From contig WHTS01000002.1 in assembly GCA_009377585.1 (NCBI GenBank), forward strand, positions 67,761 to 131,760: a stretch of 64,000 bases of DNA, in the 5' to 3' direction. The position numbers were made by a program, and so were the translations under genes. Shown in pieces: positions 17,313-27,046 of the stretch. The stretch is from Betaproteobacteria bacterium (GTDB taxonomy: Bacteria > Pseudomonadota > Gammaproteobacteria > Burkholderiales > WYBJ01). Under the pieces are notes generated by a model. It was not told the origin of the DNA. It saw nothing but the letters and a program-made list of their open reading frames with translations, and made no database searches. Position 1 is the stretch's first letter, and each line of letters starts with the position of its first letter.

Positions 17313-17338
17313 GCGCGCTTGCGTCGCGCGGGGTTTTT
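17313..17338 (+). terminator. terminator candidate after the ArnD-like gene
   Basis: GCGCG (17313-17317) pairs with CGCGC (17325-17329) across a 7-nt loop, followed by GGGG and five T residues (17334-17338). The stem is short, so the terminator is plausible rather than certain. Confidence 0.45.
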
Positions 17339-17376
17339 GTCAACAATTGAGCCGCCCCACCTTGGCCTATCCCCCC

Positions 17377-17838
17377 ATGATCGATCACCCCGTGCCCGAA
17401 CTGGCGCTGCCGTCTACCGGCGGCAAGACCGTCCGCTTCAGCGAGTTGCGCGGCTCGCCATTCGTGCTGTACTTCTATCCCAAGGACAATACGCCCGGCT
17501 GCACCACGGAAGGCCAGAATTTCCGCGACCTCCATCCGCAGTTCACGGACGTGGGTTGGCGCATCTTCGGGGTGTCGCGCGACAGCATCAAGTCGCACGA
17601 ATCGTTCAAGACCAAGATGAGCTTTCCCTTCGAGCTGCTATCCGATCAGGATGAAAAGGCTTGCAGCGCGTTCGCCGTCATCAAGATGAAGAACATGTAC
17701 GGGCGCCAGGTGCGCGGAATCGAACGCAGCACCTTCGCGGTCGATGCCGCCGGCATCGTACGCGGCCAATGGCGCGGCGTGAAGGTCCCCGGCCACGCGC
17801 AGGAAGTGCTCGACTTCGTGAAGTCGCTTTCCGCGTAA
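17377..17838 (+). CDS. bcp: peroxiredoxin, Bcp/PrxQ family
   Basis: Thiol peroxidase that reduces hydrogen peroxide and organic hydroperoxides. The catalytic motif NTPGCTTE gives peroxidatic Cys42, preceded by VLYFYPKD. In E. coli Bcp a resolving cysteine lies five residues later (CTTEAC); here that position is Asn, so a one-Cys or distant-Cys mechanism is likely (another Cys lies in DEKACSAF). I chose ATG 17377 (153 residues), matching the family N-terminus; TTG 17347 would add ten residues. It precedes the PIN-PhoH gene by 6 nt. Confidence 0.88.
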   Translation: MIDHPVPELALPSTGGKTVRFSELRGSPFVLYFYPKDNTPGCTTEGQNFRDLHPQFTDVGWRIFGVSRDSIKSHESFKTKMSFPFELLSDQDEKACSAFAVIKMKNMYGRQVRGIERSTFAVDAAGIVRGQWRGVKVPGHAQEVLDFVKSLSA

Positions 17839-17844
17839 AGCGCG

Positions 17845-19272
17845 ATGGCGCAGCGCAAGCCAGCCCGGATCGTCCCCCGGCCGCAGGTTTCCGGCCGCAA
17901 GCTGTTCGTGCTCGACACCAACGTGCTGATGCACGATCCGACCAGTCTGTTCCAGTTCGAGGAGCATGACGTCTACGTGCCGATGGCGATTCTGGAGGAG
18001 CTCGACGGGCACAAGAAGGGCGTCTCCGAAGTCGCGCGCAACGCGCGCCAGGCGAGCCGCTTCCTGGAGGAGCTGGTCGCTAGAGCCGAGCACGACATCG
18101 GCAATGGCATCCCGCTCGATTCGCGCGGCAACCGCGCCGCTAGCGGCTGCCTGTTCCTGCAGACCGAAGCCATCAACGGCGAGCTGCCGGCGCGGCTCGC
18201 TTCCGGCCGAACCGACAACCAGATCATCGGCGTCGTCAAGTTCCTGCAGACCCGCCACGCGGGCCGCCAGGTCATCCTGGTCAGCAAGGACATCAACATG
18301 CGCATCAAGGCCCGCACGCTGGGCCTTGCGGCGGAGGACTACTACAACGACAAGGTCCTGGAGGACACGGAGCTTCTCTACACCGGCGCGGTCGAGCTGC
18401 CCGGCGATTTCTGGGAGCAACACGGCGCGGGCATGCAATCCTGGCAAAGCGGCGGGCGCAGCCTCTACCGCATCGGCGGGCCGCTGGTGGCCTCGCTCTA
18501 CGTCAACCAGTTCGTGCACCTTCCGGCCGAGCCGCCGTTCGACGCCTGGGTGAAGGAAAGCGACGGCCGTAGCGCCGTGCTGGAGACGCTGCGCGACCAC
18601 GCGCAGGCACGCAACAACATCTGGGGCATCACGGCGCGCAACCGCGAACAGAATTTCGCGCTCAATGCGCTGATGAGCCCGGAGATCGATTTCGTCAGCC
18701 TGGTGGGCCAGGCCGGCACCGGCAAGACGCTGCTCGCACTGGCTGCGGGACTGCAGCAAACGCTGGAACAGAAGACATTCACCGAGATCATCATCACGCG
18801 CGTGACGGTTCCGCTGGGCGAGGACATCGGCTTCTTGCCCGGCACCGAGGAAGAGAAGATGAATCCCTGGATGGGCGCGCTCGAGGACAACCTGGACGTG
18901 CTCGATCAGTCCGACGACGAGGCCGGCGAATGGGGCAAGGCCGCAACGCGAGACCTCATCCGCTCCAAGATCAAGGTGAAGTCGCTCAATTTCATGCGCG
19001 GGCGCACCTTCCTCAACAAGTATCTCGTCATCGACGAGGCACAGAACCTGACGCCCAAGCAGATGAAAACGCTGGTAACGCGCGCGGGACCGGGCACGAA
19101 GGTGGTATGCCTGGGCAATATCGCACAGATCGACACGCCCTATCTCACCGAGGGCAGCTCGGGACTTACCTACGTAGTAGACCGCTTCAAGGGCTGGCGC
19201 CATGCGAGTCACGTGACGCTGCAGCGGGGAGAGCGGTCGCGACTGGCGGATTTTGCGGCGGAGGCGTTATGA
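17845..19272 (+). CDS. PIN-PhoH fusion protein (PhoH family ATPase)
   Basis: A 475-residue two-domain protein. The N-terminal PIN-type RNase domain (about 15-150) shows VLDTNVLMHDP and further acidic residues. The C-terminal PhoH ATPase (about 235-470) has Walker A GQAGTGKTLLALAAG and Walker B YLVIDEAQNLTP. Such PIN-PhoH fusions (PhoH2 type) act as RNA helicase/RNases in the studied cases; the biological role here is unknown. It closely follows bcp and converges with dnaB across an inverted repeat that probably ends both transcripts. Confidence 0.88.
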   Translation: MAQRKPARIVPRPQVSGRKLFVLDTNVLMHDPTSLFQFEEHDVYVPMAILEELDGHKKGVSEVARNARQASRFLEELVARAEHDIGNGIPLDSRGNRAASGCLFLQTEAINGELPARLASGRTDNQIIGVVKFLQTRHAGRQVILVSKDINMRIKARTLGLAAEDYYNDKVLEDTELLYTGAVELPGDFWEQHGAGMQSWQSGGRSLYRIGGPLVASLYVNQFVHLPAEPPFDAWVKESDGRSAVLETLRDHAQARNNIWGITARNREQNFALNALMSPEIDFVSLVGQAGTGKTLLALAAGLQQTLEQKTFTEIIITRVTVPLGEDIGFLPGTEEEKMNPWMGALEDNLDVLDQSDDEAGEWGKAATRDLIRSKIKVKSLNFMRGRTFLNKYLVIDEAQNLTPKQMKTLVTRAGPGTKVVCLGNIAQIDTPYLTEGSSGLTYVVDRFKGWRHASHVTLQRGERSRLADFAAEAL

Positions 19273-19358
19273 GGCAGTGAAGAGCGAAGGAGTGAAAAGT
19301 GAAACGGGCTCGCGTCGCAGGCACTTCTCCCTTCACTCATTCACTCTTCACTCCGCCT
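19271..19358. terminator. heptad inverted repeat between phoH and dnaB, likely two-way terminator
   Basis: The left arm (19271-19303) is built from AGYGAAR-like heptads, for example GTGAAGAGCGAAGGAGTGAA. The right arm (19323-19358) is its imperfect reverse complement, reading TTCACTCATTCACTCTTCAC. They would form a long hairpin between convergent genes. The same heptad family recurs at 63262-63417. Confidence 0.5.
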
Positions 19359-19366
19359 CTCTGGTG

Positions 19367-20752
19367 TCAAAACCTGCCCGGGTCCGCATAGCTTTCGAAG
19401 CGCGTGTACTGGCCCTGGAAAGTGAGCTTCACGGTCCCGATCGGGCCGTTGCGCTGCTTGCCGACGATGATCTCGGCGATACCCCTGTCTTGCGTGTCGG
19501 GGTTGTACACCTCGTCGCGGTAGATGAACAGGATGAGATCGGCATCCTGCTCGATCGCGCCCGACTCGCGCAGATCCGACATCACCGGGCGCTTGTTCGG
19601 CCGCTGCTCCAGGCTCCTGTTCAACTGCGAGAGCGCGATCACCGGCACCGACAGCTCCTTCGCCAGCGCCTTGAGCGAGCGCGAGATCTCCGAGATTTCG
19701 GTGGCCCGATTCTCGCCGTGCGACGATGCGCTCATCAGCTGCAGATAATCGATCACGATGAGGCCCAGACCCGGTCCGCCCACCTGCCGGTGCAGTCGGC
19801 GCGCGCGTGCGCGCAGCTCCAGCGCGTTCAACGCCGGCGTCTCGTCGATGAAGATGGGCGCTTCATTCAGCCGGCCCCACGCCTGCGTGAGCCGCGGCCA
19901 CTCGTCGTCGGCGATGCGCCCGGTGCGCACCTTCAACTGGTCCACCTTCGCCACCGAGCCGATCATGCGCATGACGAGCTGCGTGCCCGACATTTCCATG
20001 CTGAATACGGCAACGGGCAGTCCTTCCACCAAACCCAGGTGCTCGGCGATATTGAGCGCCAGCGCAGTCTTGCCCATGCTCGGCCGCCCGGCCACGATCA
20101 CGAGATCACCCCCCTGCAAGCCCGAGGTCATGCGATCGAGATCGACGTAGCCGCTGGGGATGCCGGTGATGTCGCTCGGATTGGCATGCAGCTGATCGAT
20201 GCGCTCGACCACCTGCGCGATCAGCGGCCGGATCTCCACGAACCCCTGCCGGCCGCGCGCGCCCTGCTCCGAGATCGCGAACACCTTCGCCTCGGCGTCG
20301 TTGATGAGCTCTTCGGCGCTCTTGCCCAGAGGATTGAAAGCCGACTCCGTGATCTCCGTTCCGACGCCCACGAGCTGGCGCATGACGGCGCGGTCGCGCA
20401 CGATCTCGGCATAGCGGCGGATGTTGACCGCGGAGGGCGTGTTCTGCGCGAGCGCCGCCAGGTACGAAAGTCCGCCGGCCTCGGCAAGCTTGCTGGAGCG
20501 CTCGAGCGCTTCGGTCACCGTGATCACGTCGGCCGGCCTGGAGCCTTCGATCAGGCGCGAGATGTACTGATAGAGCAGCCGGTGATCGGCGCGGTAGAAA
20601 TCGGCTTCGGAGATGAAGTCGCCGATCTTGTCCCAGGCGCTGTTGTCCAGCAACAGTCCGCCCAGCACCGCCTGCTCGGCTTCCACCGAGTGCGGGGGCG
20701 TACGCAACGAATCGAGGCTCGCGTCCGCGCTAGCAATGACGAGTTGAACCAT
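19367..20752 (-). CDS. dnaB: replicative DNA helicase DnaB
   Basis: Hexameric 5'-3' helicase that unwinds DNA at the fork. The N-terminal DnaB domain (about 15-120) begins PPHSVEAEQAVLGGLLLD, where it should meet primase and loader. The C-terminal RecA-like ATPase has Walker A AGRPSMGKTALALN (about 220) and the SQLNRSLEQRPNKRPVMSDLRESGAIEQDAD block near the end. The 461-residue length is normal and there is no intein. It is the last gene of the rnr-rlmB-rpsF-priB-rpsR-rplI run, with its own promoter candidate in the gap to rplI. Confidence 0.96.
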   Translation of the reverse strand: MVQLVIASADASLDSLRTPPHSVEAEQAVLGGLLLDNSAWDKIGDFISEADFYRADHRLLYQYISRLIEGSRPADVITVTEALERSSKLAEAGGLSYLAALAQNTPSAVNIRRYAEIVRDRAVMRQLVGVGTEITESAFNPLGKSAEELINDAEAKVFAISEQGARGRQGFVEIRPLIAQVVERIDQLHANPSDITGIPSGYVDLDRMTSGLQGGDLVIVAGRPSMGKTALALNIAEHLGLVEGLPVAVFSMEMSGTQLVMRMIGSVAKVDQLKVRTGRIADDEWPRLTQAWGRLNEAPIFIDETPALNALELRARARRLHRQVGGPGLGLIVIDYLQLMSASSHGENRATEISEISRSLKALAKELSVPVIALSQLNRSLEQRPNKRPVMSDLRESGAIEQDADLILFIYRDEVYNPDTQDRGIAEIIVGKQRNGPIGTVKLTFQGQYTRFESYADPGRF

Positions 20753-20785
20753 GCGGGCTCTCGCAGCGAATGCGGAACGGGAGGC

Positions 20786-20818
20786 GAGGCGCCGGATGCA
20801 GCGCCTCGTGCGATTCTA
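20786..20818 (-). promoter_or_regulatory. dnaB extended -10 promoter and 5'-terminal hairpin
   Basis: Minus strand TGCTAGAAT is an extended -10 (hexamer 20813-20818). The predicted start lies close to 20807, where a perfect 7-bp hairpin begins: GAGGCGC (20801-20807), an 8-nt loop, GCGCCTC (20786-20792). A stem-loop at the very 5' end usually protects mRNA from decay. Confidence 0.4.
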
Positions 20819-20883
20819 GCAGTCTACCGCCAAGGCGAAAGCGGCGTCGCGGCTTGTCAGATGGCCGCAGGCGATGATCGTGC

Positions 20884-21336
20884 CTAGACGGTATCGCCGA
20901 GCACCGAGACCTTGATCTGCGCGTTCACGTCGGCGTGCAACGCGAGCGCGATGTCGTGATCGCCGATCTGCTTGAGCGGTCCCTGCGGCATGCGGATGAC
21001 AGCCTTGGGCACTTCGTGCCCGGCGGCTTCGAGAGCTTCGGCGATATCGGCATTGGTCACCGAGCCGAACAGCTTGCCGTCCACGCCCGCCTTGCGTGTG
21101 ATTTGCAGCATCAGGCCCTCGAGCCTGGCAGCACGCTCCTGTGCCTGCCCCAACGCCTCGGACTGCAGCTTCTCCAGCTCGCCGCGCCGGCCTTCGAACT
21201 CGGCAATGTTCTCGGGTGTGGCGCGACGCGCCTTGCCGTACGGGATGAGATAGTTGCGCGCGAACCCGGCCTTCACCTTGACCACGTCGCCCAGGCCGCC
21301 CAGGTTCGGCAGCTTCTCCAGAAGGATTACTTCCAT
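20884..21336 (-). CDS. rplI: 50S ribosomal protein L9
   Basis: Large-subunit protein with two globular domains joined by a long helix. The N-terminal [30 protein letters not shown] pattern is diagnostic and the C-terminal domain includes [17 protein letters not shown] chose ATG 21336 (150 residues); upstream in-frame sequence belongs to the gap after rpsR. It is the last gene of the S6 operon (rpsF-priB-rpsR-rplI), 13 nt after rpsR. Confidence 0.97.
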   Translation of the reverse strand: MEVILLEKLPNLGGLGDVVKVKAGFARNYLIPYGKARRATPENIAEFEGRRGELEKLQSEALGQAQERAARLEGLMLQITRKAGVDGKLFGSVTNADIAEALEAAGHEVPKAVIRMPQGPLKQIGDHDIALALHADVNAQIKVSVLGDTV

Positions 21337-21349
21337 GCGCGTGCTCCGT

Positions 21350-21649
21350 TCAGTGCAGGTCGGTGTACGGCAGCAGCGCCAGGAAGCGCGCCCGCTGGAT
21401 CGCAACCGAGAGCTGGCGCTGGTACTTCGCGCTCGTGCCGGTGATCCGCGCGGGAATGATTTTGCCGTTCTCGTTGACGAATTCCTTCAGGACATCGATG
21501 TCCTTGTAGTCGATCTGCTTCACGCCCTCGGCGGTGAAGCGGCAGAACTTGCGGCGCCGGAACAGCGCCCGCGAGCCGCGTCCGTCGCGGCGTCCACCGG
21601 GGCGTCCGCGGCCTTTTGTCGTCTTGCTAGAGCGTCTGACTGCCATCAT
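21350..21649 (-). CDS. rpsR: 30S ribosomal protein S18
   Basis: Small-subunit protein that binds 16S rRNA as a pair with S6. The conserved core [19 protein letters not shown] and [31 protein letters not shown] is complete. The N-terminus carries an Arg/Gly-rich extension (about residues 12-28), longer than in E. coli. Two adjacent ATGs (21649 and 21646) are possible starts. It lies between priB and rplI. Confidence 0.96.
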   Translation of the reverse strand: MMAVRRSSKTTKGRGRPGGRRDGRGSRALFRRRKFCRFTAEGVKQIDYKDIDVLKEFVNENGKIIPARITGTSAKYQRQLSVAIQRARFLALLPYTDLH

Positions 21650-21655
21650 GCACCT

Positions 21656-21952
21656 CTATTGAAATTCGATCTCCTGCGCATGCAGTACGAGCTGCGTGCT
21701 GCGCAGACTGCGTGGAGCCAGGAATCCGCTCGCGACAACCTCGCCTCCCGGCGCGTCCTGCGCCAGGCGCTGCGCCAGCGGCCCGAATGCGATCGCCGGC
21801 ATGTCGAGCTCGACGCGGCGCGCTCCGCCCGCCTCGCTCTGCACCGACGTGTGTCGCAAGCGGAACTCCAGGACCGGAATGCCGGCGGGCGTGAAGCGCA
21901 GTTCGAGCGCGTCGTGCGCCATTCCGGAGAGCCGCACGTCGTTGCTGCTCAC
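21656..21952 (-). CDS. priB: primosomal replication protein N (PriB)
   Basis: A 98-residue OB-fold protein that binds single-stranded DNA and links PriA to DnaT/DnaB during replication restart. The pattern LTPAG-like [16 protein letters not shown], then FGPLAQRLA and GFLAPRS, matches PriB. Its position between rpsF and rpsR is the conserved one. The start overlaps the rpsF stop by 4 nt (ATGA), so translation is coupled. PriB at this place is a feature of beta- and gammaproteobacteria. Confidence 0.9.
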   Translation of the reverse strand: MSSNDVRLSGMAHDALELRFTPAGIPVLEFRLRHTSVQSEAGGARRVELDMPAIAFGPLAQRLAQDAPGGEVVASGFLAPRSLRSTQLVLHAQEIEFQ

Positions 21953-22440
21953 GCTGGGGTTTTCTCGGCCGGCTTCTCTTCGATCTTTTCCCCGGGCTTT
22001 TCTTCCGCCTGCGGCTGCGGCTGCGGTTGCGGCGCGCGCTCGGGACGTGGACCCCGGTCGCGATCGCCGCGGTCACCCCGATCGCGGTCACGGCCCCGAT
22101 CCCGGTCGCTCGAGCGCGGTTTCTCTTCGCGCATCATCGGCGACGGCGTGGTGACGGCCTCGTCCGCTTTCGTCGTGAGATGCCGCAGCACGGCATCGTT
22201 GAAGCGGAATGCGTGTTCGAGCTCCTGCAAGGTCTCGTCATCGCACTCGATGTTCATGAGTACGTAGTGGGCCTTGTGCAGCTTCTGTATGGGATAGGCG
22301 AGCTGGCGGCGGCCCCAGTCTTCCAGGCGGTGGAGCTTGCCGCCGCGGCCGCTTACCATGGTGCGGTAGCGGTCGATCATCGCCGGGACCTGCTCGCTTT
22401 GGTCCGGATGGACGATGAATACCATCTCGTAGTGTCGCAT
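21949..22440 (-). CDS. rpsF: 30S ribosomal protein S6 with a long low-complexity tail
   Basis: S6 binds S18 and the central domain of 16S rRNA. The core (residues 1-95) is typical: [18 protein letters not shown] and [25 protein letters not shown]. After about residue 108 there is an unusual tail of some 55 residues made of Arg/Asp/Gly repeats, then Pro/Gln and Glu/Lys/Pro runs. Tails of S6 are natural targets of RimK glutamylation in E. coli, but this one is compositionally different. A good Shine-Dalgarno sequence, AAGGAG, precedes the ATG. The first gene of the S6 operon, it has its own promoter and leader hairpin. Confidence 0.95.
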   Translation of the reverse strand: MRHYEMVFIVHPDQSEQVPAMIDRYRTMVSGRGGKLHRLEDWGRRQLAYPIQKLHKAHYVLMNIECDDETLQELEHAFRFNDAVLRHLTTKADEAVTTPSPMMREEKPRSSDRDRGRDRDRGDRGDRDRGPRPERAPQPQPQPQAEEKPGEKIEEKPAEKTPA

Positions 22441-22461
22441 CGATTCTCCTTGTGGGTTGAA

Positions 22462-22491
22462 GCCTCCCGCATGCGCGACCGGCGGTGAGGC
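22462..22491 (-). promoter_or_regulatory. leader hairpin of rpsF, candidate S6:S18 autoregulation site
   Basis: In the 58-nt leader the RNA reads GCCUC, A, CCGC, an 11-nt loop, GCGG, GAGGC: a two-part stem with a bulged A next to a CCG trinucleotide. Known S6:S18 leader motifs, by which the S6-S18 pair represses its own operon, feature a stem with an exposed CCG. Position and content fit; the fold is by eye. Confidence 0.45.
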
Positions 22492-22504
22492 AAGGAAGCG
22501 CGCG

Positions 22505-22532
22505 ATTATAGCCCCTTGGAGCGCGAGTTCAA
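22505..22532 (-). promoter_or_regulatory. rpsF operon promoter overlapping the rlmB stop codon
   Basis: -35 TTGAAC (22527-22532), 16-nt spacer, perfect -10 TATAAT (22505-22510) on the minus strand. The -10 overlaps the rlmB TAA. The start should be near 22498, giving a leader of about 58 nt. Confidence 0.6.
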
Positions 22533-23285
22533 GGCCATGGCGCGTTGTGACATGGCGCGCTGGCGGCGGCTCTCGTACAGGCAGATTCCCGCCGCCACCG
22601 AAACATTCAGACTTTCCACGCTCCCCTGCATGGGGATGCGCACGAGCTGATCGCAGGATTCGCGCGTCAGGCGGCGCAGGCCCTCGCCCTCGGCGCCTAG
22701 CACCCAGGCAAGCGGACCGTCCAGCCGCGCCGCGGGCAGCGGGTCCGCGCCCTCCTGGTCCGCGCCGATGACCCAGATGCCCGCTTGCTGTAGTTGCTTC
22801 AGGGTACGCGCGAGGTTGGTGACCTGCAGATAAGGCACCGCGTCCGCGGCGCCCGCGGCGACCTTGGCGACGGTGGGCGTGAGCGCCACCGCGCGGTCTT
22901 TCGGCGCGATCACCGCGTGGGCGCCGAATCCGTCGGCCACGCGCAGGCAGGCGCCGAGGTTGTGCGGGTCCTGCACGCCGTCGAGCACGAGCAGCAGCAC
23001 GGGTTCTTGCGCCTGCGCGATGACGTCCTCGATGCCGGCGCGCAGCTCGATTGCGACCACGCGCGCCGCAACCCCCTGGTGCTTCTCGGCGCCAGCGATG
23101 CGCTCGATACGGCTCGCATCGGCTTCGATCACTCGCACACCGGCCGCCGCCGCTCGCGCCGCCAGATCGCGCGCACGCGCATCGCGCCGCGCCGGGTCGA
23201 GATAGATCTCGTGAACGCTGTCGGGACGCCGCCGCAGCCGGCCGACGACCGCGTGGAAGCCGAACAGGATGCGCGTGTCACTCAT
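22506..23285 (-). CDS. rlmB: 23S rRNA (guanosine-2'-O)-methyltransferase RlmB
   Basis: SpoU/TrmH-family (SPOUT) methyltransferase that modifies G2251 in the peptidyl-transferase loop of 23S rRNA. An N-terminal L30e-like substrate-binding domain (about 5-80) with the [21 protein letters not shown] start precedes the SPOUT domain. Its three motifs are present: [33 protein letters not shown] and [22 protein letters not shown]. It overlaps the 3' end of rnr by 8 nt, so it is co-translated with RNase R, as in other proteobacteria. Confidence 0.94.
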   Translation of the reverse strand: MSDTRILFGFHAVVGRLRRRPDSVHEIYLDPARRDARARDLAARAAAAGVRVIEADASRIERIAGAEKHQGVAARVVAIELRAGIEDVIAQAQEPVLLLVLDGVQDPHNLGACLRVADGFGAHAVIAPKDRAVALTPTVAKVAAGAADAVPYLQVTNLARTLKQLQQAGIWVIGADQEGADPLPAARLDGPLAWVLGAEGEGLRRLTRESCDQLVRIPMQGSVESLNVSVAAGICLYESRRQRAMSQRAMALNSRSKGL

Positions 23286-25461
23286 CGAGCGTGAAGTCGA
23301 TCCGCATCTGCTCCAGGTCCACGCGCACGAGCTTCACGCCCACCCGGTCGCCGAGGCGAAAGCGGCGCCCGGTGCGGCTGCCGAGTAGCAGATGCCGCGC
23401 CGGATCGAAATGGAAGTAGTCGTTGCCGAGCTCGGAGACGTGCACCAGCCCCTCGACATAGACTTCGTCGAGCGCGACGAAAATACCGAACCCGGTAGCC
23501 GCCGACACGCTGCCCTCGAAATGCTCGCCGACGCGATCGCGCATGTAATAGCACTTCAACCAATTGACGACATCGCGGGTTGCCTCGTCGGCGCGCCGCT
23601 CGGTCATCGAGCAATGCGCGCCGAGCGCGGCCCAGTCGCCCGGCGTATAGCGCTTCTTCGCCAGCACCGCCTTGATCGCACGGTGCACGAGCAGATCCGG
23701 ATAGCGCCGGATGGGCGACGTGAAGTGGGTATACGACTCGTAGGCGAGCCCGAAGTGGCCGACGTTGTCCGGGCTGTAGACTGCCTGCTGGAGCGAGCGC
23801 AGCAGCACCGTTTGCAGCAGCTGCGCATCGGGCCGGTCCTTGATGGTGCCGAGCAGGCGCGCATAGTCGCCCGCTTTCGGCTCGTCGCCCCCGCCCAGCT
23901 GCAGGCCGAAGTCGCCCAGGAATTCGCGCACGGCGCCGAGTTTCTCCGGCGTCGGCCCCTCGTGAATGCGATACAGCATCGGCTGGCGATTGCGCTTCAG
24001 GAAGCTCGAGGCGCAGACATTGGCCGCCAGCATGCACTCCTCGATCAGGCGGTGAGCGTCGTTGCGCTGGACCTTGACGATGCGCTCGATCTTGCGCTCC
24101 TCGTTGAAGACGAGCTCGGTCTCGATCGTCTCGAAGTCGATCGCGCCGCGGCGGCTGCGTGCCTGTGCCAGCGCGCCGTACGCTCGTGCCAGGGCATCGA
24201 GATTCGCGCATACCTCCGGCGCCAAGTCCTCGCGGCTGCCTTCGAGGAACGCCGCAACCCGCGTGTAGGTCAGGCGTGCGCGCGAATGAATGACTGCGGA
24301 ATAGAAAGCGTAGCTCTCCAGCCGACCGCGCGCGCCGATCGTCATGTCGCATGCCACGCACAACCGATCGACCTCGGGATTGAGCGAGCACAAGCCGTTC
24401 GACAGCGCCTCGGGCAGCATGGGAATCACCCGGCGCGGGAAGTACACCGAATTGCCGCGCTCGAGCGCTTCCTGGTCGAGCGCGGCGCCATGATGCACGT
24501 AGTGGCTCACGTCGGCGATCGCGACGATCAAGCGAAAGCCGCCGCTTCCCGCGGCACGGCTGGCACCGCCTGCGCCCTTGGAGAGCGCTTCGCACCAGAC
24601 CGCGTCGTCGAAATCGCGCGCATTCTCCCCGTCGATCGTGACCAGCGCGAGGCTGCGCAGATCCTTGCGGCCACGCAGGTCGCGCGCCTCGGGCGCGGGC
24701 GCAAAGCGCGCGGCCTCGTCCTCGGCCTCGGGACCGAAGCGATACGGCAGCCGGTGCTTGCGCAGCGCGATCTCGATCTCCATGCCCGGATCGGCGTAGG
24801 AACCGAGCACCTCCACGATCCTCGCCACGGGTTGCGCGGCGCGCGAGGGCTGCGCCACGATCTCGGCCACCACCACTTGCCCGGGCAGTGCCTCGCCCGC
24901 GCCATCGGGTGCGACCAGCAGCGGCTGGCTGATGCGCCGGTCCTCGGGCTCGATCACGAGAATGCCGTAGTCGCGACGCAGTCGTCCCACCACGGTCGCG
25001 TTGCCGCGATCGAGCACCTCGACGATCGCCACCTCGCAGCGCCCGCGCCGGTCGACGCCGATCTCGCGCGCCATGACCCGATCGCCGTGCAGGACCTTGT
25101 GCATCTGGCGCGCGCCGACGAAGCAGTCGGGCTTGCCGTCGTCGCGAACGAGAAAGCCGTAGCCGTCGCGATGGCCTTGCACGCGACCACGGATGAGATC
25201 GAGATTGTCGACCAGGCACAACGCGCCGCGCCGGTTCTGCATGACGCTGCCTTCGTGCTCGAGGTCTTCGAGGGCTTGCTGGAACTCGGCATGCGCGGGG
25301 TTGCCGTAGCCCACGCGGCGCGCGAGATCGCGCGGCTGCAGCGGCACGGCCGCGGTCCGCAACTCGCTCAGCAGCGACTCCGCGACATTGGAGCCGCGCC
25401 GGCGCGTGCCGCGAGCCCGGTTGCGTTCCGACCTCTCAGACGCACGCTGCTTCATTGACAT
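23278..25461 (-). CDS. rnr: ribonuclease R
   Basis: 3'-5' exoribonuclease that degrades structured RNA. Domains in order: a winged-helix region, two cold-shock domains (about 70-250), the RNB catalytic domain with ARDFDDAVW and the conserved Asp residues, and a C-terminal S1 domain. At 727 residues it is shorter than E. coli RNase R (813), mainly because the Lys-rich C-terminal tail is absent. Starts ATG 25461 and 25455 both fit. The start region coincides with the promoter of the divergent tRNA-Leu gene, so rnr is probably fed by read-through from purA, crossing the tRNA in antisense. Confidence 0.94.
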   Translation of the reverse strand: MSMKQRASERSERNRARGTRRRGSNVAESLLSELRTAAVPLQPRDLARRVGYGNPAHAEFQQALEDLEHEGSVMQNRRGALCLVDNLDLIRGRVQGHRDGYGFLVRDDGKPDCFVGARQMHKVLHGDRVMAREIGVDRRGRCEVAIVEVLDRGNATVVGRLRRDYGILVIEPEDRRISQPLLVAPDGAGEALPGQVVVAEIVAQPSRAAQPVARIVEVLGSYADPGMEIEIALRKHRLPYRFGPEAEDEAARFAPAPEARDLRGRKDLRSLALVTIDGENARDFDDAVWCEALSKGAGGASRAAGSGGFRLIVAIADVSHYVHHGAALDQEALERGNSVYFPRRVIPMLPEALSNGLCSLNPEVDRLCVACDMTIGARGRLESYAFYSAVIHSRARLTYTRVAAFLEGSREDLAPEVCANLDALARAYGALAQARSRRGAIDFETIETELVFNEERKIERIVKVQRNDAHRLIEECMLAANVCASSFLKRNRQPMLYRIHEGPTPEKLGAVREFLGDFGLQLGGGDEPKAGDYARLLGTIKDRPDAQLLQTVLLRSLQQAVYSPDNVGHFGLAYESYTHFTSPIRRYPDLLVHRAIKAVLAKKRYTPGDWAALGAHCSMTERRADEATRDVVNWLKCYYMRDRVGEHFEGSVSAATGFGIFVALDEVYVEGLVHVSELGNDYFHFDPARHLLLGSRTGRRFRLGDRVGVKLVRVDLEQMRIDFTLDE

Positions 25462-25482
25462 TCCATGGTTTTGCGTTTAGAT
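25455..25482 (+). promoter_or_regulatory. promoter of tRNA-Leu(CAG)
   Basis: Perfect -35 TTGACA (25455-25460), 16-nt spacer, -10 TTAGAT (25477-25482). The start would be about 5 nt before the tRNA. The -35 covers the start codons of rnr on the other strand. Confidence 0.55.
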
Positions 25483-25493
25483 TCTGGCGCCTC

Positions 25494-25580
25494 GCCGAGG
25501 TGGCGGAATTGGTAGACGCACCAGGTTCAGGTCCTGGCGGTGGCAACACTGTGGGGGTTCGAGTCCCTTCCTCGGCACCA
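25494..25580 (+). tRNA. tRNA-Leu, anticodon CAG
   Basis: An 87-nt tRNA with encoded CCA. The acceptor stem pairs GCCGAGG with CCTCGGC followed by A and CCA. The anticodon stem is CCAGG/CCTGG around a TTCAGGT loop, giving anticodon CAG, which reads CUG, likely the main leucine codon in such GC-rich genes. There is a long variable arm, as in class II tRNAs, and a T arm with GGTTCGAGTCC. It stands alone between the divergent rnr and purA and is the only tRNA I find in the window. Confidence 0.97.
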
Positions 25581-25666
25581 TGGCGCGGTTCTAAGAATTC
25601 GGCGCAATGCTCCCGCGAACCCGCGCTGCGCAATGATTTCCTCGAGTTCATCTACGCTCCGCGCGC

Positions 25667-27016
<1,350 letters not shown>

Positions 27017-27046
27017 TCATTCTTTTCGACGCGCTCGTGCACATTC

